NCBI RefSeq assembly: GCF_963422355.1
Contig: NC_085093.1
Coordinates: forward strand, 1,880,551 to 1,944,550
Origin: Corticium candelabrum
Taxonomy: Eukaryota > Porifera > Homoscleromorpha > Homosclerophorida > Plakinidae
Reading direction: 5' to 3'
DNA: 64,000 nucleotides
Part shown: positions 23,901 to 33,952 of the stretch, one piece after another
Position numbering within the stretch: the stretch's first letter is position 1
Layout of the letters: every line of letters begins with the position of its first letter
The notes under the pieces: generated by a model
What the model was told of the DNA's origin: nothing
The model's input: the letters and a program-made list of their open reading frames with translations, nothing else
Database searches by the model: none
Program-made: the position numbers and the translations under genes

Positions 23901-25100
23901 TGGCCAAACAAGAACAACCTTCCACCGGATTTACTTCCATATTACAGCTATCGAGATGAGCTAGTTGTGCAACATAACATTATATACAGAAATGATAGAT
24001 GTGTCCTACCAAAATCGATGAGAGCAAATACCTTGCAAAAGATACATAGCTCACATCTAGGCATAGTTGGATGTCAACGTCGAGCCAGAGAATGCATATT
24101 CTGGCCCGGTATGACTGCTGACATTGCAGCTTATGTCAGCCAATGCAAAGTTTGTCAAGCCCTTGGCACACAGCAGCAGAAGGAAACGCTAACACCACAC
24201 CAAATCCCAAGTAGACCATGGAGCAAAGTCGGACTGGATATCTTTACGCTTTCAGATCAGCATTATCTGATTACAGTCGACTACTACAGTAACTTTTGGG
24301 AGATAGACCGTTTGGACAGTATGGACTCAGCCACGGTCATCAGAAAACTGAAAAGTCATTACGCAAGATATGGTATTCCATCAACAGTTGTATCAGACAA
24401 TGGACCACAGTTTGCGTCAGATAAATTCAAAGACTTTGCCAAGACATATCAGTTTGACCATATCACTTCGAGTCCAGGGTATCCCCAATCAAATGGGAAA
24501 GCAGAAAGTGCAGTCAAAACCGCAAAACACATCATGGGAAAAGCAAAGATCACTGGGTCAGACCCATGGCTTTCACTGTTGGATCACAGGAACACGCCAA
24601 CAGCAGGAATGCAAACTAGCCCAGCACAGCGACTGATGAGTAGGAGAACCAGAACTCTTCTACCTACCACTGCAAAGCTACTGAAACCTCAGATACCAGT
24701 CGATGTTCTTCAGGAACTAGCAACACGACAAGCAAAGCAAGCCCACTACTATAACAAAACAGCAAAGGATCTGCCTCGCCTACAACCTGGTCAAGCTGTC
24801 CACATACAACCACTCAACGCCTACGACCACAAGTGGAAACCAGCAACCGTTCAGAGACAAGTAAACATCCGATCCTATGATGTCACTACAGAAGACGGAC
24901 GACTTCTTCGCAGAAATAGAAAACATCTACGAGCAGCACCAGCAACAACAAAACCCAAACAACAGACAACACAGATAAAGACATCACAACAAAGCAGAAT
25001 AACACCCGCAACGATCTCCAAACACACAGAAACAACGAATGTCGCCCGCAGCAAACGAGTTGTGAAACAACCTGCTTACCTGAAGGATTACGTTGTCTAG
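20967..25100 (+). CDS. Gypsy family C Gag-Pol polyprotein, 1377 aa
   Basis: A single ORF encodes all proteins for retrotransposition. Gag occupies about residues 1-230 and is followed by two CCHC-like knuckles (CQYCGRRH... about 237 and CSKCGKANHFASVC about 257). Protease active site LDTGA is at about 346. Reverse transcriptase has the palm motif IADDI at about 645, i.e. IADD where YxDD is usual. RNase H starts near QCDASE (about 799) and includes TDHKPL. Integrase has an HHCC finger (HSSHLG...CKVC, about 1027-1060) and catalytic D (TVDYY, about 1102), D (SDNGPQF, about 1144) and E (GKAES, about 1177). A basic C-terminus follows. Gag and Pol are fused without a frameshift. It belongs to the K02A2.6-like gypsy group, with no env. 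The ATG at 20967 is 48 bases after the LTR. Confidence 0.96.
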   Translation: MSTATQVRESPEPRTVRESPEPRDLVHLTNVTVPLPERLNLKGNLAQNWRTFRRRWESFEVSSRMTRRSHKERVATFQQCLPAEALEVLDTLPFAEGEDRNDMAVVLRHMEAYCFSKTNVIYERYQLTQRAQKQGEPFDDYLISLRSMIRACNYGAIQDELLRDKIVHGIRNNDTRQKLLQEAKLTLATAISICRAAESTSAQAKAISFSDDVHALTAYSTRNRRRQATVTARVPQTCQYCGRRHDRGPRQCPALGKTCSKCGKANHFASVCRQKQPQKKTASPKQQYRIHRMEDDELDQTNYLMTITLTDTRNTDTAYSLQNSQETHVNQLYATMTVGGCPIRLQLDTGATCNVIRKSETPPGTVLQKSDKVLSLYNKSRLKPLGRCTLPIINPKTKQQHIEEFVVVADNEAATSLLGAGATQRLGLISVHLDHVRTVKHEQTAPGSCKPQTTTDTTSDLKQLLATYADVFDSSTVGQLPGMLHLDVDPTVPPVKMPLRKMPIAIQTQLKDELQRLERLDVIERVDTPTEWISSLVAVKKPNGKLRLCIDPKPLNKALRRSHYPMHTIDDLLPELSQAKMFSVCDVSNGFWHVKLDEESSLLTTFETPFGRYKWKRMPFGISPAPEVFQRRLDEALDGMPGVHTIADDILITGVGSNMDDATADHDRKLHRLLQRCRSKGIRINADKLKFRQSKVAYLGHLLTIDGLKPDPSKLTAILNMQKPTDVHGVQRIQGLVNYLSRFLSNLTDLCEPLRQLTHKDTAWNWTDIHDKAFQKIKNAITEAPVLQYFDPAELTTVQCDASETGLGAALMQAGKPVAYASRALTTTEQNYAQIEKELLAIVFGMERFHHYTYGRPVLVETDHKPLETIVKKHLQKTPKRLQRMLLRLQRYDITVTYKRGTQMFLADTLSRAYLPTDKGPSSSHLEVVHQQTNVAIEIEHINMADYIPLTPEAIAQIQEETAKDPTLQQLKLIILQGWPNKNNLPPDLLPYYSYRDELVVQHNIIYRNDRCVLPKSMRANTLQKIHSSHLGIVGCQRRARECIFWPGMTADIAAYVSQCKVCQALGTQQQKETLTPHQIPSRPWSKVGLDIFTLSDQHYLITVDYYSNFWEIDRLDSMDSATVIRKLKSHYARYGIPSTVVSDNGPQFASDKFKDFAKTYQFDHITSSPGYPQSNGKAESAVKTAKHIMGKAKITGSDPWLSLLDHRNTPTAGMQTSPAQRLMSRRTRTLLPTTAKLLKPQIPVDVLQELATRQAKQAHYYNKTAKDLPRLQPGQAVHIQPLNAYDHKWKPATVQRQVNIRSYDVTTEDGRLLRRNRKHLRAAPATTKPKQQTTQIKTSQQSRITPATISKHTETTNVARSKRVVKQPAYLKDYVV

Positions 25101-25133
25101 ACTTTACTGCTAGCTTAGCTAGAATATTTTTTT

Positions 25134-25143
25134 GGAAAGGGGA
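25134..25143 (+). other. Polypurine tract of gypsy C
   Basis: GGAAAGGGGA lies immediately before the 3' LTR; it is the expected plus-strand primer site. Confidence 0.8.
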
Positions 25144-25273
25144 TGTAACAGGAGTAGACTACATTGCGCATGCGTAGTACAATTACCACTAGTATATAAG
25201 CAGACACAGTACTTGTACACTTAGTATTGCGTGACTAGCCTAGAGAGTCAATAACATAATACACTATATTACA
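25144..25273 (+). repeat. Gypsy C 3' LTR
   Basis: 130 bp, matching the 5' LTR base for base as far as I can read. It is followed by the CTAAT target duplication. Confidence 0.93.
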
Positions 25274-26037
25274 CTAATGACTAAAGCTTTGACAGACGGT
25301 CGAGATCCTTGGCTCTCTCTGTTGGAATTGCGGAATACACCAACAGTACGAATGAGCGCTAGCCCTGCTTGGAGATTGCTCAGCAAGAGAACAAGAGCAA
25401 TTCTACCTATGAAGGATGAGATGCTAAGACCTGAACTTGTGACGGAAGCGTCAGAGCAATGGCAAAAGAAACAAGAGAAACAGGCCAAATATTAGAACAA
25501 AGGAGCAATAGATTTGCCGAAACTATATTCCGGAGACGTCGTACGCATGCAGCCTATAGACAAGAAAACAACAGAGTGGAAAAAGGCGACAATTCTACGT
25601 CAGGTTGGACCAAGATCATATAGCGTGCGAACATGCAGAAAGAGGAGGAGTGTTCCGTCGAAATAGGAGACAGCTAAGACTTTCTCAAGAGATTCAGAAG
25701 ATTGAAGAACAAGAACCATGCTAGGAACAAGAACCGCTAGAAAATACACAGCAGAAAGAAGAAAGCCGTGAAGAAGGCCAACAACACCTACCTGAAGACT
25801 AACCGGAAGATTCGAATGAAACAGAAATAGAAAGTCAAGAAAGAGGAAACGGTGACAGTCAATCAAACAAGACAAGGGTACAACAACAATGTGTACATAC
25901 ACGTAGTGGTAGACTGGTGAAGACGCCGACATACTTGGAGGACTATGAGCATTGATAAATGAATGACGTTGCGGAGCAAATAGGTAGTTATAATTATTGA
26001 GTTAGCAGTATGTAGAGCATTAGCTATGGAAAGGGAA

Positions 26038-26161
26038 TGTTAGGATGGTCGGCATCCGGGACACGTTATTCATCTGACTGAACGCCGGTAGCCGTAGAAT
26101 ACTAGCAGTTGTGTTGAGTTGTATTAGACTGCATAGTCAAATAAAGTATTTAAACGATACA
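26038..26161 (+). repeat. Gypsy B 3' LTR (124 bp)
   Basis: TGTTAGGATGG...AACGATACA, preceded by the purine tract GGAAAGGGAA. It contains AATAAA (about 26140) as a likely polyadenylation signal. It matches 5711-5843. Confidence 0.85.
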
Positions 26162-26829
26162 CTATAAATAAGGCCCGACGTGCCCAGGTACCAAAATCCT
26201 TCTCATTTCCCGGATGTTTCGAGGCACTACACTACTAGCTAGATACGCGGCAATCAAGCTTACTAGAGAGCGACTCGACTACATGGATGATGCATGCGTA
26301 GAATGGAACTTACAAAATGTTATTGTGATCCAAAAACTAACTTTTTAGCTAAGTGATCCAAAATAATTTATGACATTCAGTTAATTTAGATTTGTGTGTT
26401 TTTTGTGTGTTTAAATTGCATCTAAAATGCACGGTCAGGTCACTCTTTTGAACTCCTGCTGTCTGTGATTCTCTAGACAGCGTCTGTTCCAGCGTACAAG
26501 AAGTGACCGTGCCAATAGTTTCTTCCGCATCCAAGTCTACGCGAATTCCGTCGCTATTCTCTAATACTACACAAATGTACGTCTTGGTTGGGCGTAGTGG
26601 TACTAACGCCTCCTCAGCTACTAATCCCTTGGCTGACATCCAATCTCTGCAAGGTTCAAATAGTAAGGGATCCTGGCGATCCTGCAGTAATCAGTAATAA
26701 GAAATTCAACTGATTCACAGCTTGACATGCTAGCAGACTCACGCTAATTAGCTAGACCATGCAAACAAGTAGCAAAAGCAAAGTTTCCTAGACAGCATGC
26801 AGAAGTTGAGAAAGGCAGCTTTTTCTGTT
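26162..26829 (-). other. Spacer with possible retroelement fragment
   Basis: A minus-strand frame at about 26670-26430 (containing LVPLRPTKTYICVVLENSDG and GTVTSC) resembles the segment between protease and RT of LTR elements, where a similar V.N..G......TIGT pattern occurs. The call is weak. From 26690 onward the sequence matches 48260 onward (3' flank of synaptogyrin copies 2 and 3). Confidence 0.3.
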
Positions 26830-29800
26830 TCAGTGTTCTGCGCTTAAGCCGCCGCTACCTCGCAGAGCGGCAAAGCCAACAGCAGCAACAGCAAGCTAGA
26901 CACGATATTAGAAATTAGCACGTCAAAACCTTATAACTAACAGATTCGATAAGCTCACCCATATAGGAATAGACAGAAAGCTGAAACCTAGAGTTGCTTC
27001 CCCTGGTATCTTGATCTCATTGTCAGCGTCGTTTCCTTTAATATCAATCCACAGTTTGGTTCTAGAGACACAACAACTTGGAGTTGCTTTACATGACAAG
27101 AAATTGTATTGCAATGTGCAGTCTAAAAGTATACTATATGACAAAAGTCGTCTCTAGTTCAGGAGTATTGTCTATACCTCGGGGTTTGTTTTTGAATTTA
27201 TTGACTTATTTTATTAGTATTTATTGTGCATTTCTAGACTAAAGTTTTACAAATATAACTTAATCTTGACACTTAATTTGTATGCAGACTACTCAATTTG
27301 TATAAGATGTAGTATATCATAGAAAAAATCTAACCACAAAACCAAGTTCACTGTAAAGCTGACTTTACTGATTCACATAAAATAGCAAGTAACCCTTGTA
27401 AAATGACGATCAACAAGAGCGTGTAGATTGGGCTACAATTAGTCTTATTTCCATACTCTTGCTCGCACCGAGTTTCCGTAAACCAGACAGAAGGGTTTTT
27501 AGTAGGTTTGCTTTTCCAGATTTTTGACAAAGTTTCTACCTCCATGAGCTGGTGGGCCTTCCAGTTTTGGAGGCCCAGCGATACCAGTGCCGCTAGTATG
27601 GCTTGGTAGAGAGACCAGCTGCAGGATAACCATTATGTCGGATACTGCAATGCGTTGACTCATAAATTGCAAATCTGGAGCATCAAGCCAAGGCTAGCTG
27701 TAATCCGGACAGACAAAAGGTGATCTAAGTTACATGCAGGTACCCACGCGACGCACAAACCATCTACCATGGTAATGTAGTAGGTTATGATTTGCCACTA
27801 TATTGCAGTGTACATACAGTATATATATTAATCTTTTTATATTTTACCCACTAACAGTGCGCAAACAAATCACACATACTCCCACATAACATTGTCAACA
27901 TTACAGATGTCTAGTCTGTCCAAAATCAGTTTAGCATTAGACCGCCAAAGACTAAAAACAGTTGTTGCAGTAAATGCTGAATAGCTTTGGAAACCGTTGT
28001 CCCTGTAGTTAAAACAGTTCTTCTTGCTATAATTTTTAAAATCTCTAAAGAACTAGGAGACCAAACTCCCAGTGTCTCTACAACTACAAATATCTATCGA
28101 TGTGAACGTTAGGAATTCCCTACAGGTATCATATCTTCTAGATTCAGCCACCCAACCAGGAGCAGCAGCTGCTGGAGGAGACTCCAAAAAGATTGCACTG
28201 TATGAAGATGAAGTTAACGCAGCTGGATGTGACTTCTAGTACGTACGCCTACCCACGCTTCCGTCTGTCTGCATGGATGGATGGATGTCTGTAACGCGCC
28301 GATCCACACCACGCCGGTCTCGAATCGTCGCGAAACGCGACGGAAGGGTCGAGATTGGCCGTCCGAAACGAACGGTTGAGTCGGACTTCGCCAACGGCCA
28401 GAAACGAGACTTTGGCGGAGTTTGTTTGTTCAATTACCGAGTCTATGCGGATGTGACGTGCGCTCGCCAACCACTGTACTATTGCTTAGTAGTCACGCGC
28501 AGCCAGCCCCTCCCTTTTTTGACTTCCGTTTGCGGGGAGAGGGTTTGGTAAGGTTCCTTTGATGTCTTGGTTCTGCCGACTCCAGCATTTCATGTGGCAT
28601 AAAGACATAACGATGATCTGTTAATTGAGATAAGCGATCAACTGATGGGAACGCACTACTAATTAGTATCCGCGAAGTTTTCGCTTCTGTTTCTGCTGCA
28701 GATACTATTGGACTTTGTTCTAGTTCATTTGCTCTCACAGGTTGCGTGGCTGCTTGCTATGGGCATGGTAAGAGAAGCGCGCAGGTCGTCTTCTTGTACG
28801 ACAACATTGGCAGGTGAGTTGTTCTTCGGGAACCAACAACATTCAACAACTAGCATGTGCCGTACGTCCCACCTACAAAAATTCGAAGTGCATGATCACG
28901 CAACTTCCGAACTTGACAGTACAGAAGCCAATGAAGTGTGCTACGACAGGGTGGAAACAGCTAGAAGCTGCTCGTCCTGTTGCTAGATCTAACGCTGCAG
29001 CTGCATAACAAGCCTCTATGCAATTTTCCGAGGAACAACTCACCTGCCAAAATGTTGTCGTACAAGAAGACGACCTGCGCGCTTCTCTTACCATGCCCAT
29101 AGCAAGCAACCACGAAACCTGTGAGAGCAAATGAACTAGAACAAAGTCCAGTAGCATCTGCAGCAGAAACAGAAGCAAAAACTTTGCGGATACTAATTAG
29201 TAGTGCGTTCCTATCAGTTGATCGCTTATCTCAATTAACAGATCGTCGTTATGTGTTTATGCCCCATGGAATGCTGGGGTCGGCAGAACCAGACATCAAA
29301 GGAACGTTACCAGACCCTCTCCCCGCCAACGAAAGTCAAAAAGGAGAAGGGGCTGGCTGCACGTGACTACTGTACTACGCCATCCTCTGGTCTAGAGTGG
29401 AGTGCAAGATGCGCCGGTGCAGTCAGAGGTTCGCGTGTTCTTGCGTGCGTCCGTCCGTACATCTATATGTATGTCACGGAAGGTGTGTCTTTATTGCGGA
29501 AGTGGCGTCATTCTTCACGAACAGATCATGACGTTATATGTGGGAGGAGTCTGAGATGGGGAATACGTAGAGTTCAAACTGCGCTGTCTGGAGTGTGTAA
29601 GATGCATAGAGTAATAGGACGTGTGTATTGTAAACGCGCAAAGATAAATTGCTACCGCCCTTAGGGTGCTGCGATGTGACGTGAGCTCGCCAGTCACGCC
29701 AGTCACGCCATTCTACTGGTACATACTAGAGTGCAAAATGCGTCCTAGTCTCGCGTGGCCAGATGTTCGCGCGCGGAGGGAGGAGCCACGCGAGGCTAGA

Positions 29801-29903
29801 TGCATCCGCTGCAGTCAGTGTCTAACTAAAGCAACAGGACGCGTTTGTTGTACGTTCTAACGCGCGCTGCAGCTGAGTAGATTGAAAACTTGCCAATTAC
29901 GTG

Positions 29904-29970
<67 letters not shown>

Positions 29971-32410
29971 CGCTCGCGCCAAAGAAGAAGGGGGCTGATT
30001 GGATTACAGAAGAAGTGAGAAACTCTCCAGGAAGAAGAAAGAAGCGTGGCTACACATACGGAACATATCTAGTATTGATGACCAGCAACATCCAAATGCC
30101 TTGGCAGAGTATCGCAGACTGAGAAGTTTAACCGAGGTGGCTGCTGACAAAGCAAGGAATGCCTGGTGGAGTGCTAGAGCAATAGAAGCTGAAAAGAAAG
30201 CAAACATGTTACAGCAACTAGGTTGTGGTGGGAGCGTAGTTAAAGAGCTCAGGCTACTTAAGAAACAGGCATCCAAGCCTTCATCATCCAACATCCTAGC
30301 AAAAAGAATAAATAAATCCATTCTTCCAAGTGACATCGACAAGCTTCAACGTTGGGCACAACACTCTGCAGAAGTGTCTAATTGTTGCTCATCGAGCTGT
30401 CAGTTGGATACTGATGCACTACCAAACATCATTGCTGTCACACCATCTTACAGAGAACTATTCCCAGATGATAAAAACTTGTCCCAGCCCATATCTAAAG
30501 ATGAGATTCAGGTAGCTATCACACAGCTCAGAGATGGTAAGGCTCCAGGAGATGACGGCATATCTGCTGAGTTGCTGAAGTTGGAAGGACGCGAAACCAT
30601 CTGCTGGCTCACTTCACTGTTTAACTTCATCTGAAGCAGCGAGAGTATCCCCTCAGAATGGTTGAACCACCTCATTGTCCCTCTTCACAAGAAGGGAAGT
30701 CGTTCCGAGTGCGACAACTATAGAAGCATTGTCCTCTTGAGCATTCCCAGCAAAGTTTTTACTCGTGTTATATTGAACAGGATCAAACCCAGAGCGGAGG
30801 CCCTCTTGCGTGAGAACCAGTGTGGTTTCCGCAAGGGCAGAGGGTGCACCGACCAACTCTTTTCTCTCAGAGTGTTGATGGGAAAAGCCAGGGAGTACCA
30901 TCGTCCTTTATACGTCTGTTTTGTAGACCTCCGTAAGGCCTACGATTCAATCAATAGAGCAGCTCTCTGGTCTGCTCTTCAGTATTGTTACCACTTGCCA
31001 TCTAAGTTGCTCAAAATCATCGAAGCATTGCACAGTAACACGTCTGCCGCTGTCAGGACCTATGGTAAAATCTCAGATCATTTCTCTGTATCTAGTGGTG
31101 TCAAACATGGTTGTGTACTTGCTCCAACCTTATTCAACCTCTACTTTGACTCTGTGATTCGACTTGTCATTACTGATCACCAACCAGATGTAGGTGTGTG
31201 CTTGTCATATTTTCTGGATGCTGACCTGGTAGGAAACAGGAAGAAGCTTATATCAGAGGTGTCAGAGTCAGACCTTGAATATGCTGATGATATGGCATTG
31301 ATACCTGATTCTTATGAAAGTCTATCTACCTTTTCTGGAATCTCTGGATTCGTCTTGCCATCACATGGGACTTACCATCAACTATAAGAAGACCAAACTT
31401 CTAGCTGTCCTACCTGGAGCTGATACCCATTCTCCAGCTCCCATTTCTCTGCATCCTGATTGTAATTCCATTGAGGTGGCACCATCCTTTCAGTACCTTG
31501 GAAGTTATCTTTCTAACGATTGCACCTTGGACGTTGAGATATCAACACGAATCTCCAAAGAATCTCAGTCATATGGGTCACTTAACCGCATCCTTTGGCA
31601 CCAGAGGAAGATCAAGTCTACCACCAAGCTGAAAATCTTTGTCTCCGTAGTTCTTCCACCCTCTCATATGGTCTGGAAACAACTGTACTTCTGGAGGCAC
31701 AAATACACCGGTTACAGAGTTTTGTGATATGAAGCCTCCGCTCCATCCTTGAAGTGTCCCTATGGGACGGGAAGAGAGACACCTCCATCAGAAAGATAGC
31801 CCACCTACAAAGAATCTCCACCATACTGACACAGAGACGTCTTCGGGTATTGGGTCACATCTTGTGCATGGATAAGTGTCGTCTACCAAGGAAGCTTTTG
31901 GTGTGTGCATCACCCCAAGGTAGACGCTCAGTCGGAGGCCAGAGAATGGGATGGAACGATTTAGTACTGAGGGATTTGAGGAATTGAAATCTTGATGGGG
32001 TTTGGAGGATACTAGCAGAAGATAGGAATGAGCGGAGGAATCAGATCTGGGCTGCCACACAGGAAGTAAATTTCAAGAAGGAAGAACAAGAGAAATACCG
32101 CAAGGATGAGCAGAAACGTCGCCGCAAAGCAAGGCAAACGGCATCAGAGCTTGCTTTACACTGCAGCTCTGATGGTTGTGGTTTTACTGCTGTAAGTCAT
32201 GCCGGTCTTGTAAACCACCAGAGACAGAAACATAGTCAGTCCTTGACTAGTAAATGTCAGTACTGTCACCAAACATTCCGCCAACAAGGCCTTCACAACC
32301 ACAAGCGTTTCTGCTGTCAGAGAACATCCACTCCTCCGATATAGCGTATGGTGACCTTGGCCTGCATCATTTCTCATTGGAATGAACGCAGCGTAAAGTG
32401 AAGTGAAGTG

Positions 32411-32500
<90 letters not shown>

Positions 32501-32680
32501 TTTGTCTCTAGAGTAACACGTGGACCCGCCCTACAGTGAGATTGTGAGATGGGGGCTACTGTAGCTACCTGCCAAATAATGGACGACCAGCGAAAGTTAA
32601 TTTTCACGTTTTTCTTTGCTTATAGGTAGCTACTATCTAGGTGTTAGCGCAATTCCTACCGCCCATAGGGCGGGTGAGGG

Positions 32681-32722
<42 letters not shown>

Positions 32723-32848
32723 GCAAAGTCACTTAGTGTAACTTCTTCCTCTTGACTGCTAAATCAAGAAAGCGAAAACATATTCAAACAGAAAGACATA
32801 AACAAAGAAGAGAAAAGGAAGACTCGTAAAGTATGGGCCATGTATGCA

Positions 32849-32922
<74 letters not shown>

Positions 32923-33952
32923 GTCACGCCCATAATTTTTACTCGGGCCTCCATGGCCCCGGGTAGGCCTATGCCTGGCTATGCTACTGTATAGGTTGCT
33001 GTGGTGTAAGCAGACTGCAAGATAACATGGCCAAACGACACAACAACTGCATGGTTCTCAAATCATTGTAAGTAGGCCAATAACTGTGAGACTCCTTTAG
33101 CGTAATAACGAACTACGTCGTTGCGCCTACTTTCGAACTCACTTACAATAGCGTGCAGTAGTCCCCAAACCGCTTTTTCTCTTCGTCCTCCCACCCGCCC
33201 TTCCCGCCCCTCCCTCTCGCGTGCAAAAGCGGGCTGTCCAGTCGTATTGCACATGCGCATTACATGAATAATGGCGTAATGGTGAAATTAGTGCGGCCCT
33301 GTCGTTCGGATGCTGGCGGGTGATGTGAAACAGACATGCAACAATAGGGGCCTTATCTCAATGCTCTTGATACCATACTCTAGGACATGCATTCATGCAA
33401 ACACGAGTTGCGCAACTTACAAGTAAGCGAAACAGGCGAGCCACAAGATTCCCATGACGATGGCCAGTCCACTGCTCACTGCGATAATGGGTCGACGCAT
33501 TTCTTCTGCGTTCCCCATTACATCGGTCAGCAGGTCCAAAATACAGAAAATGACGGCTAAGATCAAAGCCAGCGCGCCACAACCGATGCCCAACTGGCAA
33601 GCAGTTTCCTTGAAGTCAAACTTTGCAATATCTTTTAAGTGGAACACGCAGAGTTTAGTAGACGTTAAAGGGATGTCCTCGTAGAGCTTGTCGGCAATGC
33701 ATCCCAAAACGACTACACCAAACACCTACAGAAAACAAGAACGTATCAGGCCATCAAATCCGTACTTGCAGTTGTACAAATGCGAGTCTCTCTACTGCCG
33801 TTTCGTTGGCCTCTCTAAATGCCAATTTTGCAAAACAAGACAGTCAACGCCCCCCTTTCGCTGCAGATTGAGGTGCGATGCGGGTGAACAGCACTCACCA
33901 GACCAAAAATTCGAAGAACAATCCGAACTAGAGCACTTTTTTTGGCTTCCAT
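26830..33952 (-). CDS. SYNGR: Synaptogyrin-like protein (copy 2)
   Basis: The predicted coding sequence is complement(join(26830..26895,26959..27061,33421..33725,33899..33952)), 175 residues, stop TGA. Every intron is GT-AG with phases 0, 2, 0, the same as the other copies. It has TM1 from MEAKKSALVRIVLRIFGL into VFGVVVLGCIADKLYE, loop 1 with TKLCVFHLKD...CQLG, TM2 ALALILAVIFCILDLL, TM3 LAIVMGILWLACFAYL, loop 2 LTKLWIDIKGNDADNE and TM4 FSFLSIPIWLAVAAVGFAAL, then a short GS-rich tail. It is likely a secretory-vesicle tetraspan protein. Intron 2 is 6.36 kb, against 1.57 kb in copy 3, because it carries a LINE and an inverted-repeat element. Splicing across that intron is inferred, not shown. 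Confidence 0.75.
27062..28487. other. Intron 2 of synaptogyrin copy 2, unique part
   Basis: About 27240-28480 has no counterpart in copy 3. Near 28140-28239 on plus there is an acceptor-like TATCTTCTAG followed by a short open stretch (DSATQPGAAAAGGDSKK...) ending in TAG. It could be a stray terminal exon, but I cannot support a gene. Confidence 0.3.
28488..29371. mobile_element. Inverted-repeat element with ~330-bp arms
   Basis: About 28488-28825 and 29030-29371 are reverse complements with scattered differences; the outermost bases are AGTAGTCAC/GTGACTACT. The arms read as the same peptide on opposite strands (LLSQVxWLLAMGMVREARR), an artefact of the symmetry. The loop is about 200 bp. One arm alone recurs at about 51170-51280 (GCAGCCAGCCCCTCCC). 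A non-autonomous DNA element or foldback is likely. Confidence 0.75.
29390..29970. repeat. Duplicated segment plus GT microsatellite
   Basis: 29390-29900 matches 48830-49230 (synaptogyrin copy 3 intron), with an extra stretch about 29690-29820. The extra stretch includes an inverted CGCGTGGCCAG/GCCACGCGAGGC motif. (GT)n at 29903-29970 ends in GCGC repeats where the LINE begins. Confidence 0.7.
29981..32411 (+). mobile_element. 5'-truncated LINE (non-LTR retrotransposon)
   Basis: This is the RT-bearing 3' part of a LINE, missing its endonuclease. It is flanked on both sides by GT microsatellite, so it sits within what was one GT tract (compare 49234-49362). The 3' end is a short tandem (GTGAA)n-like tail. 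It lies inside intron 2 of synaptogyrin copy 2, in the opposite orientation to that gene. The clade is unresolved; RTE/CR1-like is a guess from the C-terminal GHILCM...RLPRK...GGQR region. Confidence 0.85.
29999..32344 (+). pseudogene. LINE ORF2 reverse transcriptase, broken
   Basis: Blocks in order: linker and RT finger (29999-30634, ending DGKAPGDDGISAELLK); RT palm (30662-31387, PLHKKGSRSECDNYRSI, GFRKGRGCTDQ, FVDLRKAYDS, GVKHGCVLAP, and YADDMAL near 31280); thumb (31314-31727, GLTINYKKTKLL, FQYLGSYLS); a C-terminal domain (31754-31987); and two C2H2-like zinc fingers (about 32155-32320, CxxxxC...H...H and CxxC...HxxxxC) ending in a TAG stop at 32342-32344. Stops or shifts at about 30633, 31330-31380, 31725 and 31987 break the frame. 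The catalytic ADD pair is preserved. Confidence 0.85.
32412..33420. repeat. Segmental duplication unit 2 with GT, TA and CA arrays
   Basis: (GT)n at 32412-32496, (TA)n at about 32686-32717 and (CA)n at about 32850-32920 sit in sequence matching unit 1 (11.7-12.6 kb) and unit 3 (49.3-50.2 kb). It forms the 5' end of intron 2 of copy 2. Confidence 0.85.

Larger units (their letters stand above)
20790..25273 (+). mobile_element. Intact nested gypsy element, family C (4484 bp)
   Basis: It is a complete LTR retrotransposon. The LTRs at 20790-20919 and 25144-25273 are 130 bp each and I found no difference between them. The target duplication CTAAT is perfect (20785-20789, 25274-25278). Copy 1 of the host element at 11380-11390 shows a single CTAAT, the empty site. 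A primer-binding-like TGGTGTCAGAAGTG follows the 5' LTR and a GGAAAGGGG polypurine tract precedes the 3' LTR. One uninterrupted gag-pol ORF lies between. Everything indicates a young, potentially mobile copy. Confidence 0.95.
19375..26161 (+). mobile_element. Gypsy family B, copy 2 (host of nested insertion)
   Basis: Pol remnant 19375-20789 continues at 25279-25950 after a 4.5-kb nested element; its LTR is 26038-26161. Content: RT connection, RNase H (QCDASSKG, LADTLSRA), integrase zinc finger (20116-20450), core pieces (20566-20780) and a C-terminal part (25277-25495) with further coding remnants to about 25950. It is 5'-truncated at the AT-rich element end near 19374. In-frame stops include 20080-20082 (TAA), 20110-20112 (TAG) and about 20554 (TAA), matching those in copy 1 at 10678, 10708 and about 11151. 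The copy is long dead. Confidence 0.85.

Noticed and set aside
23172-24636. Secondary frames on both strands inside the 1377-codon gypsy ORF
   Set aside because: They are shadows of the intact gag-pol frame.
28708-29178. Mirror-image proteins (LLSQVxWLLAMGM...) on both strands
   Set aside because: They come from the two arms of an inverted repeat; no domain or conserved start supports a gene.
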